A DNA stretch of 64,000 bases from Myxococcales bacterium (lineage in GTDB: Bacteria > Myxococcota_A > Polyangia > Haliangiales > Haliangiaceae), in NCBI GenBank assembly GCA_016720595.1, contig JADKKI010000030.1, positions 62,001-126,000 of the forward strand, given 5' to 3'. Below, piece by piece: positions 1 through 9,065 of this stretch. The position numbers and the translations under genes were made by a program. The stretch's first letter is position 1. Each line of letters begins with the position of its first letter. A model generated the notes under the pieces. That model saw only the letters and a list, made by a program, of their open reading frames with translations. It ran no database searches and was not told where the DNA came from.

Positions 1-324
1 CAGATCAACGAACCCGACACGGGGGGGACGTCGAGGGGGCGAGTTCCTCCCAACGTTCCTGTCGGAGCGACATGTCGTTACACGCATGCACGCTTCGCCG
101 TCGTCGTCGCACAGCACCGCCTCGGTCAGAATCACGTTCCCGCAGCCCCACAGCGGCTCCGGGCGGCACGACGCGTCACATCCATCGTGGTCGCGGGTGT
201 TTCCGTCGTCGCACTGCTCGTCGCCTTCGAGGACGTCGTTCCCGCACACCGCCTCCTCGGTGTCATCGGCGCGTGCGGTGTGTGCAACCAGGCCCAACAC
301 GAGGAGAGGCAAGAGGGAGCGCAT
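1..324 (-). CDS. Cys-rich DUF4215-type secreted protein, 3' end beyond the window
   Basis: The reading frame opens at the ATG at 322-324 and stays open to base 1, so 108 codons are visible and the C-terminus is missing. It begins with a Sec signal peptide (MRSLLPLLVLGLVAHTARA). A Cys/Asp-rich repeat follows, with the pattern CGNDVLEGDEQCDDGN then DHDGCDASC. This matches the DUF4215 myxobacterial cysteine-rich repeat found in secreted or surface proteins, which usually comes in several copies. The segment nearest the window edge is Arg/Pro-rich and less typical, so the true end could be close. Function is unknown; surface display is inferred. It is divergent from the kinase gene at 473, with 148 bp between the starts. 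Confidence 0.6.
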   Translation of the reverse strand, partial: MRSLLPLLVLGLVAHTARADDTEEAVCGNDVLEGDEQCDDGNTRDHDGCDASCRPEPLWGCGNVILTEAVLCDDDGEACMRVTTCRSDRNVGRNSPPRRPPRVGFVDL

Positions 325-472
325 CTTGGTCACAACCCGAGCAAGGATCGTTCCGCTCCTGGAGCCGCCTGGGCGGATGCGACTGTGCGCGGGCGCGCGG
401 CACTGATCTGGCGGGCGCCTGCAGTATGCTCGGCGGATCGCGACGAACGACCCCATCGGTCTGCTCAACACC

Positions 473-2392
473 ATGGCGCCAGAGACCCTGGCGACCCTGC
501 ATGACAGCCCGCGCTCGACGATCATCCCGCCGGCGGCGCACACCACGGCAGGTGGGCGCGCCCTCGAGATCCTGACGCAGCTGTCCAGAGGCTCGGGCCT
601 GGGGCAGCTCGAGACCGGCGACGTGATCGGCGAGGGCGGCATGGGCGTGATCCGCGCCGCGACCCAGGTCGCGCTCGGGCGCGGCGTCGCCGTGAAGACG
701 TTGAAGCCAAACCGGCGCGACGCGACAGCCTCGCTCGATCTGCTCCGCGAGGCCTGGGTCACTGGCTCGATCGAGCACCCCAACGTGGTGCCGGTCCACT
801 ACCTCGAGGTCGATCCCGACGGCGTGCCGGTGATCGTCATGAAGCGGATCGCCGGCGTCGAGTGGAGCAAGCTCCTCGGTGATGCGGCGGAGGTCGAGCG
901 CCGGTTCGGTGCGAAGGACCTCCTCGCCTGGAACCTGGGGATCCTGATGTCGGTGCTGAACGCCCTGCGCTATGCGCACAGCCGCGGCGTCGTCCATCGC
1001 GACGTCAAGCCGAGCAACGTGATGATCGGTGACTTCGGCGAGGTCTATCTGCTGGACTGGGGGATCGCGGTCAGCCTCGTCGACGACGGTAGCGGCCGGC
1101 TACCGCTCGCGGTCAACGCCACGCAGCTCGCGGGGACGCCGCACTACATGGCGCCCGAGATGCTCGGCGCCGCCGATGGCCGGCCGATCACGGAGCAGAC
1201 CGATGTCTACCTCGCCGGCTCGGTGCTGTTCGAGCTCGTCGCCGGGCGGCCACCGCACGAGGGCAAGACCGCCGGCGCGATCATCGCCAGCGTGATCGCC
1301 TCCTCACCGACCTTGCCGGGCAGCGCGGCGCCCGAGCTCGCCCGGATCTGTCTGCGAGCGATGCACGAGCAGCCCGCCGAGCGCTTCCCGTCGGTCGATG
1401 CGCTGAGACTCGCGATCCAGGGCTACCTCGAGCACCGTGGCTCTGCGGATCTCGCGGCACGGGCCGCCGTTCGCCTCGACGAGCTCCGCGTCGTGCTGGC
1501 GACCCCGGGCGCCGACACCGAGGAGCGCCACGAGGTGATCTACCGGCTGTTCGGCGGATGCCGATTTGGCTTCCACGAGGCCCTCGCGGTGTGGCCCGAC
1601 AACGCCGATGCGCGCGCGGGCCTCGCGGCCGCGACCGCGGCGGTGGCGGAGTACGAGCTGGCGGCGGGAAATCCGAAGGGCGCCGTGACGCTGCTCGGCG
1701 AGCTCACCGAGCCGCCCGCGGAGCTCCTGGCGCGCGCGCGTGCGGCGGTGGAGGCAGCTGCGCGGCACCAGGCGGAGCTCGAGAAGCTGCGCGCCGAGCA
1801 CGATCGGACGCTCGGCCGGCGGACCCGCACGTTCTTCTCGGTGATCCTTGGCCTGACGTTCGGGGTGCTGCCACTCGTCAACGAGTGGTGGCCGTCGCTT
1901 CATGCAGCCGAGTCGCACGGGCGCGACACGCTGATCGCCCTCGGGGCGTTCATCATCCTCGTAGGACTCGCCTACTGGGCACGCAACACGCTGCGCGCGA
2001 CGGCGTTCAATCGGAAGATCTCGGCCACCGGCCTGTTCGTGTTCGCCGCTCAGATGATCCTGTCACAAGGTGCTTCGGCTCTCGGCATCTCGGTGGCGGA
2101 GGCGCAGGTGTTCATGATCTTCCTTTGGGGCGTCATCACCACGATGCTCACGATCGCGGTGGATCTCTGGCTGTGGCCTTCGGCGGTCGTGTACATCGCG
2201 TCGTTCCTTCTCTCCGCTCACTCGCCCGAGCTTCGCTTCTACGCGATGGCTGTCGGGAACTTCTCGTTCGCGATCAATGCATTGTTTCGGTGGGCACCCG
2301 CGACCCTACGGCCGACCGACGAAGAGCGCGCCGCCCGCGACGCGCGCGATGCCGATGCCCGTGCGCGCGCGCGTCGCCCACGTTCGAGCTGA
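473..2392 (+). CDS. Ser/Thr protein kinase with C-terminal multi-pass membrane domain
   Basis: Eukaryotic-type (Hanks) kinase of 639 residues, predicted to phosphorylate proteins at the inner membrane. Visible motifs: Gly-rich loop GEGGMG (about 53-58), catalytic Lys in VAVKTL (about 75), HRDVKPSN (about 175-182), a DWG in place of DFG (about 195-197), and GTPHYMAPE (about 221-229). The DWG variant occurs in other bacterial kinases and does not by itself mean inactivity. Residues about 330-450 are helical and Ala/Glu-rich, TPR- or coiled-coil-like. From about 455 to 600 there are five or six hydrophobic segments. The ATG start gives a complete kinase domain. It sits alone just upstream of the flagellar unit; a role in flagellar control is possible but nothing in the sequence shows it. 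Confidence 0.88.
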   Translation: MAPETLATLHDSPRSTIIPPAAHTTAGGRALEILTQLSRGSGLGQLETGDVIGEGGMGVIRAATQVALGRGVAVKTLKPNRRDATASLDLLREAWVTGSIEHPNVVPVHYLEVDPDGVPVIVMKRIAGVEWSKLLGDAAEVERRFGAKDLLAWNLGILMSVLNALRYAHSRGVVHRDVKPSNVMIGDFGEVYLLDWGIAVSLVDDGSGRLPLAVNATQLAGTPHYMAPEMLGAADGRPITEQTDVYLAGSVLFELVAGRPPHEGKTAGAIIASVIASSPTLPGSAAPELARICLRAMHEQPAERFPSVDALRLAIQGYLEHRGSADLAARAAVRLDELRVVLATPGADTEERHEVIYRLFGGCRFGFHEALAVWPDNADARAGLAAATAAVAEYELAAGNPKGAVTLLGELTEPPAELLARARAAVEAAARHQAELEKLRAEHDRTLGRRTRTFFSVILGLTFGVLPLVNEWWPSLHAAESHGRDTLIALGAFIILVGLAYWARNTLRATAFNRKISATGLFVFAAQMILSQGASALGISVAEAQVFMIFLWGVITTMLTIAVDLWLWPSAVVYIASFLLSAHSPELRFYAMAVGNFSFAINALFRWAPATLRPTDEERAARDARDADARARARRPRSS

Positions 2393-2488
2393 TCCGGTTC
2401 GCACAGCTGCCTACACCGAGCGTCGGCGACTCTGACGTGAGCGGGCCTGATTGACGGTCTGAACACCCGCGATCACCAGGGGTTGCGG

Positions 2489-2504
2489 TGGCGAGGTGGT
2501 TGCA
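2489..2504 (+). promoter_or_regulatory. Candidate sigma54 -24/-12 promoter for the flhB operon
   Basis: The sequence TGGCGA-N5-TTGCA has the invariant GG (2490-2491) and GC (2502-2503) separated by exactly 10 nt, the sigma54 spacing. The -24 box has two mismatches to TGGCAC and the -12 box is perfect. The predicted +1 is near 2515, only about 5 nt before the GTG at 2520 that best matches FlhB N-termini. That start has no Shine-Dalgarno sequence, which fits a nearly leaderless transcript. Confidence 0.5.
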
Positions 2505-2519
2505 GTTTCCCTCGGCGTA

Positions 2520-3557
2520 GTGGCCGATCCGGAACGCACACATAAAGCCACACCCAAGCGGGTGAAGGACTTCCGGAAGCGCGGCGAGATCGCGATGTCG
2601 CGCGACCTGGTGTCGGCGGCGTCCCTGGGAGGTGGCGTGATCGCGCTGGTCGCGTGCTCGGGGATGGCCGTCAAGGCGCTGCTCGAGCTCGCCCGCAACA
2701 CCGCGATGGCCGCCGACGGACGCGATGTCTCGTGGCTCCCGCGCGCGAGCGTCGAGGCGTTTCTCCGTGCCGCAGGTCCCGCGATGATCGGCGCCGCGAT
2801 CGCGAGCACCATCGCGATCCTCGGTCAGCTCGGCTTTCCGCCGGCGTTCAAGAAGCTCAGCTTCGATCTGTCGCGGATCAATCCGCTCGCGAACCTGCCG
2901 AACACGTTCGGGCTCGCGGCGATGACCCGCCGCACGGGGACCGCACTCGCGAAGGTCGTGCTGATCGGCGCGATCGTGTGGTTCGCGCTCGGGAGCAGCA
3001 TGACCAGCCACGGCGTGGACGCCGGTGGGCTCGGGGCGATGGCCTGGCGCGTGGTGTCCCGCGCGCTGTGGTTCGTCCTCGGCACGCTGGCCGCCCTCGG
3101 GGCGATCGATTACCTGCTCGCCCGCCGGCGGATCACCGGTCAGATGCGGATGACCGCCGACGAGATCAAGCGCGAACACCGCGAGAGCGACGGCGATCCG
3201 ATGATCAAGGGCAAGCGCAAGCAGCGGATGCGCGAGCTCGCGAAGCGCCGGATGGCGGCGAACGTCGCCAAGGCGGACGTGGTGATCGTCAACCCGACGC
3301 ACTACGCGGTCGCGCTGCGTTACGACGAGAAGCAGGATCGCGCACCCGTCGTGGTCGCGAAGGGCGTGGACGAATCGGCCGAGCGGATCCGCGAGGTCGC
3401 GCGCAAGCACGGTGTGCCTGTCCTGGCCCGCCCGCCGCTGGCTCGCGCACTCCACAAGCACGTCAAGGAAGGTCGGGCCGTGCCTGCGAACCTGTACAAG
3501 GCTGTCGCTGAAGTTCTCGCGTACGTGTATCGCCTGCGCGCCGGGAGCCGGGCGTGA
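2520..3557 (+). CDS. flhB: Flagellar export gate switch protein FlhB
   Basis: FlhB is an inner-membrane component of the flagellar type III export apparatus and switches substrate specificity from rod/hook to filament proteins. The GTG at 2520 gives 345 residues beginning VADPERTHKATPKRVKD, which aligns with the usual FlhB start; an in-frame GTG at 2496 would add eight residues. Four hydrophobic segments fill the first half. The cytoplasmic half carries the autocleavage motif NPTH (codons at 3291-3302, about residues 258-261) followed by HYAVALRYD and the conserved Pro-rich end of the domain. The stop overlaps flhA by 4 nt (GTGA), implying translational coupling. It heads a tightly packed run that continues to flgL. 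Confidence 0.95.
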   Translation: MADPERTHKATPKRVKDFRKRGEIAMSRDLVSAASLGGGVIALVACSGMAVKALLELARNTAMAADGRDVSWLPRASVEAFLRAAGPAMIGAAIASTIAILGQLGFPPAFKKLSFDLSRINPLANLPNTFGLAAMTRRTGTALAKVVLIGAIVWFALGSSMTSHGVDAGGLGAMAWRVVSRALWFVLGTLAALGAIDYLLARRRITGQMRMTADEIKREHRESDGDPMIKGKRKQRMRELAKRRMAANVAKADVVIVNPTHYAVALRYDEKQDRAPVVVAKGVDESAERIREVARKHGVPVLARPPLARALHKHVKEGRAVPANLYKAVAEVLAYVYRLRAGSRA

Positions 3558-5602
3558 AGAGCCGCGGGCAATGGGTGATGGCGGTGGCCCTCGTGGGCAT
3601 CCTGGGCATCGCGATGGCACCGCTGCCGCCGGTGCTGTTCGATCTGCTGATCGGCGTGTCGCTGTGCGTGGCGGCGCTGACGTTCCTCGTCGCGTTCTAC
3701 GTGGAGAAGCCCACGGAGTTCAGCTCGTTCCCTTCGCTGCTCCTGTTCGTCACCCTGTTCCGGCTCGCCCTCAACGTCGCGTCGACGCGTCTGATCCTCA
3801 CCGGCGAGGACCAGCACGCCGCCGGTGCGGTGATCGCCGCGTTCGGCGAGTTCGTGATCCGCGGCAACTTCGTCGTCGGCGCGGTGGTGTTCCTGATCCT
3901 CGTGATCGTGAACTTCATCGTGATCACCAAGGGCGCGGAGCGGATCTCCGAGGTCTCGGCACGCTTCACCTTGGACTCGATGCCGGGCAAGCAGATGGCG
4001 ATCGACGCCGATCTCGGCGCGGGGCTGATCACGGAGAAGGATGCACGCGCTCGCCGGCTCGCGATCCAGCGGGACGCGGACTTCCACGGCGCGATGGACG
4101 GTGCCTCCAAGTTCGTTCGTGGCGATGCCATCGCGGGCTTGCTCGTGCTGGCGATCAACGTCGTCGGCGGCATCATCATCGGCGTCGCTCAGAAGGGCAT
4201 GTCGGTCGGCCATGCGGCGCAGACCTACACGGTGCTCTCGATCGGCGACGGTCTGGTCGCCCAGATCCCGGCCCTCCTGGTCTCGACCGGCGCCGCGCTC
4301 CTCACCACGCGTGGCGAGGATGCGCAGCTCGGCGGCACGCTCTCGGGCCAGCTGCTCGGGCGCAAGAAGCCGCTCGTCGTCACCGCGTTCGTCCTGATCG
4401 TGATCGGCCTGTTGCCGGGCATGCCTCACATCCTGTTCATCGCACTCGGCAGTCTGGCGGCGTTCGCCGCGCGCCGCGCCACCGACACGGTGGCCACCGC
4501 GACCACCGAGGGTGGCGTGCCGGCGGCGGCCCCGGGCAAGCCCGGTGAGGCGCGCACCGACGAGCGCACACATCGTGGCGAGGTGGAGGCGGCGCTCCCC
4601 GTCGAGCTGCTCCAGCTCGAGGTCGGCCTCGATCTGCTCGGCATGGTGGACGCGGCTCGCGGTGGTGAGCTGCTGTCGCGTATCGCGACCCTCCGCAAGC
4701 AGCTCGCGCTCGAGCTCGGCATCATCATCCCCCCGATCCACATCCGCGATGACCTGCGCCTGCGACCGGGCCAGTACCGCGTGCTGCTCTCCGGCGTGCA
4801 GATCGCGGATGCCGAGGTGTATGTCCACCGCGTCCTCGCGATCGACCCGACCGGGACGGCACTCAAGCACCTGATCGGTGATCACACCACCGAGCCCACG
4901 TTCGGTCTGCCCGCGAAGTGGCTCTTGTCGGGTGACCGCACGCGCGCCGAAGCGGCCGGCTGCACCGTGGTTGACGCTCCGGCCGTCATCGCGACGCATT
5001 TGACGGAGCTCCTCCGACGCAACGCCCAGGAACTGCTGGGAAGGCGCGAGGCACAGGAGTTGCTCGACATCGCAGGGAGGCACAATGGCAAGGTCGTCGA
5101 AGAGCTCATCCCGCATCTCCTCTCCATGGGGCAGGTGATGCAGGTGCTCCGCAACCTCCTCCGCGAAGGTGTCTCGGTGCGCGACATGCGTACCATCCTC
5201 GAGGCCCTCGCCGACCACGCGCCCGCGACCAAGAACCCTGACGACCTGACCGAGATGGTCCGCCAGCGGCTCGCGCGCCGGCTCACCCGCGCGCAGCTCT
5301 CCGACGATGGCACCCTGCGCCCGCTCGTCCTCGACCCGCGCGCCGAGGCGCTGTTCCGCGATGGCACCGGCCGGAGTGCGCGCGCCCTGACCAAGCTCAC
5401 CGAGGAGCTCGTCAACCGGGCGCGCGACCTGGCCGTCCAGGACCAGCCGCCGCTGCTGGTGGTTGCCCCGGACCTCCGGCGCGCTGTCGCCGGCATTGCT
5501 GCTCGTCACGTTCCGGGTCTCGCGGTCATGAGCTACCGCGAGGTTGATCCGGGCGTGCCGTTCGTCACCCGCGGAGTGATCTCCGCGCAGGAGGCCGCGT
5601 GA
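3554..5602 (+). CDS. flhA: Flagellar export gate protein FlhA
   Basis: FlhA (682 residues, a normal length) forms the nonameric export gate and the cytoplasmic docking ring for chaperone-substrate complexes. The N-terminal half has about eight membrane segments. The FHIPEP signature region is present as RISEVSARFTLDSMPGKQM followed by DADLGAGLI (about 129-158). A linker near residues 320-345 leads to the soluble C-terminal domain, which ends DPGVPFVTRGVIS. The GTG start lies in the flhB stop (4-nt overlap), and the stop overlaps flhF by 4 nt. The gene is intact and conventional. Confidence 0.97.
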   Translation: MKSRGQWVMAVALVGILGIAMAPLPPVLFDLLIGVSLCVAALTFLVAFYVEKPTEFSSFPSLLLFVTLFRLALNVASTRLILTGEDQHAAGAVIAAFGEFVIRGNFVVGAVVFLILVIVNFIVITKGAERISEVSARFTLDSMPGKQMAIDADLGAGLITEKDARARRLAIQRDADFHGAMDGASKFVRGDAIAGLLVLAINVVGGIIIGVAQKGMSVGHAAQTYTVLSIGDGLVAQIPALLVSTGAALLTTRGEDAQLGGTLSGQLLGRKKPLVVTAFVLIVIGLLPGMPHILFIALGSLAAFAARRATDTVATATTEGGVPAAAPGKPGEARTDERTHRGEVEAALPVELLQLEVGLDLLGMVDAARGGELLSRIATLRKQLALELGIIIPPIHIRDDLRLRPGQYRVLLSGVQIADAEVYVHRVLAIDPTGTALKHLIGDHTTEPTFGLPAKWLLSGDRTRAEAAGCTVVDAPAVIATHLTELLRRNAQELLGRREAQELLDIAGRHNGKVVEELIPHLLSMGQVMQVLRNLLREGVSVRDMRTILEALADHAPATKNPDDLTEMVRQRLARRLTRAQLSDDGTLRPLVLDPRAEALFRDGTGRSARALTKLTEELVNRARDLAVQDQPPLLVVAPDLRRAVAGIAARHVPGLAVMSYREVDPGVPFVTRGVISAQEAA

Positions 5603-6759
5603 AGGTTCTCAAGTTCGAAGGCGCCACGATGCGCGACGCGATCGCGAAGGTGAAGGCGGAGCTGGGCGACCAGGCCGTCATCATCGCGACCCGCCAGATC
5701 AAGCGCGGGATGCTCGGCGGCACTGCTTTCGAGATCTCTGCGGCGATCGACGACGGCAACGACGAGCCCGCCACTGGCCCGCGGTTCAGCTTCAACGCCG
5801 GTCCGCAGCGCGAGCGGGATCGCGAGCGGGATCGCGAACCTCCACAGGATGTCGACAAGCTGATCAATCCGCTCCGCAACGAGATGCGCTCGCTCCGCGC
5901 GATGGTCCGCGCCTCCGACTCCGGTCGCGGCAATCAGGACCTTCGCTCCGAGGTCGCCGAGCTCCGCCGCCTGGTCGAGCAGTTCGGCTCCAAGCCCCCG
6001 ACGCCGCCGCCCACCTCACCGATCCCCGCGGTCACCATCACCACCGCGGCGCCTGCCCCCGTGGCACGCCGCGCCACCACGTCACCGCCCGCGATCGTCC
6101 CGACACGCCGCGGCTCCGTGCAGCAGATGCTGACCAAGCCCAGCACCGGCCGCGTGATCGTCCTCGTCGGTCCCACGGGCGCGGGCAAGACCACGACCAT
6201 CGCGAAGCTCGCGGCACGTGCCGCGTTGATCGACAACAAGCGAGTTCGCCTGATCACTCTCGACAACTACCGTGTCGGCGGCGTCGATCAGATCCGCACG
6301 TTCGCCGACCTGATCGGGGTGCCACTCGCGGTCGCCGATGGGCCGATCGAGCTCGCGAGCTTGCTCGCCGACGACGACTCCGACCAGTACGACCTCACGC
6401 TCGTCGATACCGCCGGCAAGAGCCCGCGCGATCCATCCTCGATCCTCGAGCTCGCCGCGGAGCTCCCCAACCTCCCGAAGCTCGAGATCCACATCGTGAT
6501 CCCGGCCGCGGCAGGGCTCGCGATGGTGGACGCCCTCGTCCACCGCTACCGCCCCCTCGGGCCGTCCCGTCTCCTGATCACGAAGGTCGACGAGGTCGAC
6601 GTGGCTTCCGATCTCGCGACGCTGCCGACGCGCACGAACCTCCCGATCACCTGGATCACCACCGGTCAGGCCGTCCCCGAGGACATCGAAGAGCCCACGC
6701 CGGCCCGCCTGCTCGAGCTGTCCGCTACCGGCCTCACCCTCACCTCGCGAGTCGCCTGA
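5599..6759 (+). CDS. flhF: SRP-family GTPase FlhF
   Basis: FlhF is a signal-recognition-particle-type GTPase that sets flagellar position, typically polar, together with FlhG. The protein has 386 residues: a short conserved start (MKVLKFEGATMRDAIAKVK), a Pro/Ala/Thr-rich linker, and the NG domain. The linker holds a small 12-bp tandem repeat near 5808-5840 that encodes RERD units. GTPase motifs are visible: P-loop GPTGAGKTTT (about 191-200), G3 DTAGKSPRD (about 270-278) and G4 TKVDE (about 328-332). The GTG start overlaps the flhA stop by 4 nt, and flhG follows after 2 nt. The pair predicts a small, placed set of flagella. Confidence 0.95.
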   Translation: MKVLKFEGATMRDAIAKVKAELGDQAVIIATRQIKRGMLGGTAFEISAAIDDGNDEPATGPRFSFNAGPQRERDRERDREPPQDVDKLINPLRNEMRSLRAMVRASDSGRGNQDLRSEVAELRRLVEQFGSKPPTPPPTSPIPAVTITTAAPAPVARRATTSPPAIVPTRRGSVQQMLTKPSTGRVIVLVGPTGAGKTTTIAKLAARAALIDNKRVRLITLDNYRVGGVDQIRTFADLIGVPLAVADGPIELASLLADDDSDQYDLTLVDTAGKSPRDPSSILELAAELPNLPKLEIHIVIPAAAGLAMVDALVHRYRPLGPSRLLITKVDEVDVASDLATLPTRTNLPITWITTGQAVPEDIEEPTPARLLELSATGLTLTSRVA

Positions 6760-6761
6760 AC

Positions 6762-7625
6762 ATGACCGACCAAGCAGCGACGCTGCGCGTGATCCGCGGA
6801 GGAAGCTCCGTGAAGGCCACGGTCCCCGTGCCGTCTCGTGCGATCTCGGTGACCGGTGGCAAGGGTGGGGTGGGCAAGAGCACGATCGCGCTCAACCTCG
6901 CGCTCGCCTACGCCGCCGACAACGCGCGCACGCTGATGGTGGACACCGACCTCGGCATGGCGGACCTGAACCTCCTGCTCGGCGTGGCGCCGAACAAGAC
7001 GATCCTCGACGCTCTGGGTGGCACCCCGATCGAGGAGGTGCTCCTCGAGGCGCACGGCATCACGCTGCTTCCGGCGCTGAACGGCAGCTACCTGCTCTCG
7101 ACGATCGGGCCGGCCGCCCAGCGGCGCCTGATCGAGATCATCGCGGCGCTGTCGAGCCGGTTCGACACCCTGGTGGTCGACGTGGCGGCGGGGATCGGCC
7201 AGGTCCAGACGGCGTTCGCCGGCGCCACCGCGGACACCCTCGTGGTCGTCAACCCGGAGCCGCTGTCGATGGCCGATGCGTATGCCTGCCTCAAGGTTCT
7301 CTCGACGGAGCAGGGCGTGCGCCACGCCTACATCGTCCCGAACCGGATCACTTCGCGTGCTCAGGCCGACGAGCTGACCTCGCGCCTCGGAGCGCTGGTC
7401 GCCCGCTTCCTCGATCTCGAGATCACCACGCTCCCGGCCATCCCCTCCGACCCGTGTGTCGGGGAGGCGGCGCAGATCGGGGTGCCTCTGCTCGTTCACT
7501 CCCCCGAATCCCCGGCCGCGCGCGCGATCAGGAAGCTGACGCGCGCGATCGCGGGTGCGGGACACACCACTCAGTCGACGCCCTGGATGCGGTCATTCCC
7601 GCTGGCACAAGGAGAGACGCGATGA
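6762..7625 (+). CDS. flhG: MinD-type ATPase FlhG (FleN), flagellar number control
   Basis: FlhG is a MinD/ParA-like ATPase that partners FlhF and limits flagellar number. The 287-residue protein has a deviant Walker A motif GGKGGVGKSTIALN (about 32-45), a Walker A'/switch I region VDTDLGMADLN (about 60-70) and the MinD-type VVVNPEP segment. A basic/Gln N-terminal stretch (MTDQAATLRVIRGG) resembles the DQAxxLR activation helix that stimulates FlhF GTPase activity. The stop overlaps the fliA ATG (ATGA). A second, related ATPase is encoded at 23573-24583. Confidence 0.94.
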   Translation: MTDQAATLRVIRGGSSVKATVPVPSRAISVTGGKGGVGKSTIALNLALAYAADNARTLMVDTDLGMADLNLLLGVAPNKTILDALGGTPIEEVLLEAHGITLLPALNGSYLLSTIGPAAQRRLIEIIAALSSRFDTLVVDVAAGIGQVQTAFAGATADTLVVVNPEPLSMADAYACLKVLSTEQGVRHAYIVPNRITSRAQADELTSRLGALVARFLDLEITTLPAIPSDPCVGEAAQIGVPLLVHSPESPAARAIRKLTRAIAGAGHTTQSTPWMRSFPLAQGETR

Positions 7626-8341
7626 AGGCATACAGCGCACAGATGAAGCGCCCGGACGTCGAGCGCAACGCCCTGATCGCCAGCCACGTCGACATCGCAC
7701 GTCGGATCTCGCTGCGGATCGCGCGCCGGTGCCCCGACTGGATCGCGCGCGAGGATCTCGTCGCGGCCGGCATGCTGGGCTTGACCGAGGCCGCCGAGCG
7801 CTACGACTTCACCCGCAACGAGCCGTTCCTCCCGTTCGCAGAGAAGCGGATCCGCGGGGCCGTGCTCGACGAGCTCCGCCGCGGCGACATCATGCCGCGC
7901 CGCGCTCGCCAGATGGCACGCAAGATCGGCGCGACGATCCAGGAGATCGAGAAGCAGACCGGGAGCGCGCCGACCGACGAGGTCGTGGCGACTGCCCTCG
8001 GTGTCACGGTCGACGAGTATCGCACCAACCTCGAGCACCTCGTCCACGTCACCGTGGGTGCTCTCGACGACAGCGACGACAACGCCCAGCTCGGCGTGGA
8101 CGCCTCGCCCGAGACCGAGGCCGCCCACCGCGAAGCGATGGCGAAGGTCCGTGCGGCACTGCCCAAGCTCGAGAAGCGCGATCTGATGGTGCTCTCGCTC
8201 TACTACGTCGAGGAGCTCACGTACGCGGAGGTCGCGCATGTCCTCGGGGTGACGACCGCGCGCATCTGCCAGTTGCACGGCCGGGCGATCGCCCGGCTGC
8301 GCGCCGAGATTCATAGCAACGAGACCGAGGAGGCATCATGA
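7622..8341 (+). CDS. fliA: Flagellar sigma factor 28 (FliA)
   Basis: FliA is the sigma28 subunit that directs RNA polymerase to late flagellar promoters. The ATG at 7622 is preceded by a strong AAGGAG and overlaps the flhG stop by 4 nt; it gives 239 residues, the family's size. Region 2 is seen in ERNALIASHVDIARRIS and DLVAAGMLGLTEAAERYD (about 45-63), followed by KRIRGAVLDELRRGD (about 75-89). Region 4 is the helix-turn-helix at about 182-230 (LPKLEKRDLMVLSLYY, then TYAEVAHVLGVTTARICQLH). Its antagonist FlgM is encoded at 13049. No convincing sigma28 box was found before fliC. Confidence 0.95.
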   Translation: MKAYSAQMKRPDVERNALIASHVDIARRISLRIARRCPDWIAREDLVAAGMLGLTEAAERYDFTRNEPFLPFAEKRIRGAVLDELRRGDIMPRRARQMARKIGATIQEIEKQTGSAPTDEVVATALGVTVDEYRTNLEHLVHVTVGALDDSDDNAQLGVDASPETEAAHREAMAKVRAALPKLEKRDLMVLSLYYVEELTYAEVAHVLGVTTARICQLHGRAIARLRAEIHSNETEEAS

Positions 8342-9051
8342 GCAGCGGGATCTACATCGCGACCGCGGGTGCAGTCGCACAGTCGAACGCACTCGACGCA
8401 ACCTCCAACAACATCGCGAACGCCTCGACCGCAGGATTTCATGGCGATCGCATCACGTTTCGCGAGGCGCTGACCGCCGCGAAGTCCGCCGACATGTCCG
8501 TGGTCGGTTCGGGCACTTCGCGCGTGGACAGCCAGGCCGGCGCGCTCATGCAGACCAACAATCCGCTCGATCTCGCGCTCGAGGGGGATGGCATGTTCGG
8601 CGTGCAGACCCCGAATGGCGCCCGCTACACGCGGTCCGGCAACTTCAAGCTCGACGACACGCGGCGCCTCGTGACGGCCGATGGCAACCAGGTCCGCGGT
8701 GAGGGTGGTGCGGCGATCGTGATTCCCCCCGAGGCGCAGGCGATCGCGATCGGTGCAGATGGCTCGGTCTCCGCGGACGGCACGGCCGTCGGAAAGCTCG
8801 AGCTCGTCAATTTTCAGCCCCGGCAACTCAAGCGCGAAGGCGCCTCGCTGTTCTCGGCCTCCGGCAAGCCCCTCGTCGGAGAGCCTCCGAAGGTGCGCGC
8901 CGGGATGCTGGAGTCCTCCAACGTCAATGTGGTCCGCGGCGTCGTCGATCTCGTGAAGGTGTCTCGCACCTACGAATCGCTGATGCGCGTGATCCAGGGC
9001 TACCACGATGTCGAGAGCCGCGCGGCGCGCGACCTCGGCGGACCGAAGTGA
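8338..9051 (+). CDS. flgF: Flagellar rod protein FlgF
   Basis: FlgF is a component of the periplasmic rod. The 237-residue protein has the N-terminal rod signature SSGIYIATAGAVAQSNALD then TSNNIANASTAGFHGDR (about 2-40), the central hook/basal-body fold and the C-terminal FlgF/FlgG helix (LESSNVNVVRGVVDLVKVSR). It is shorter than FlgG and lacks FlgG's typical insert, and its position before flgG supports FlgF. The ATG overlaps the fliA stop by 4 nt. Confidence 0.92.
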   Translation: MSSGIYIATAGAVAQSNALDATSNNIANASTAGFHGDRITFREALTAAKSADMSVVGSGTSRVDSQAGALMQTNNPLDLALEGDGMFGVQTPNGARYTRSGNFKLDDTRRLVTADGNQVRGEGGAAIVIPPEAQAIAIGADGSVSADGTAVGKLELVNFQPRQLKREGASLFSASGKPLVGEPPKVRAGMLESSNVNVVRGVVDLVKVSRTYESLMRVIQGYHDVESRAARDLGGPK

Positions 9052-9065
9052 AAGGACGCTAAGCC

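Noticed and set aside
3320..5509. Long minus-strand open frame (729 codons) across flhB/flhA
   Set aside because: It is antisense to intact FlhA, has His/Arg/Glu-biased composition typical of a GC-rich shadow frame and no recognisable domain.
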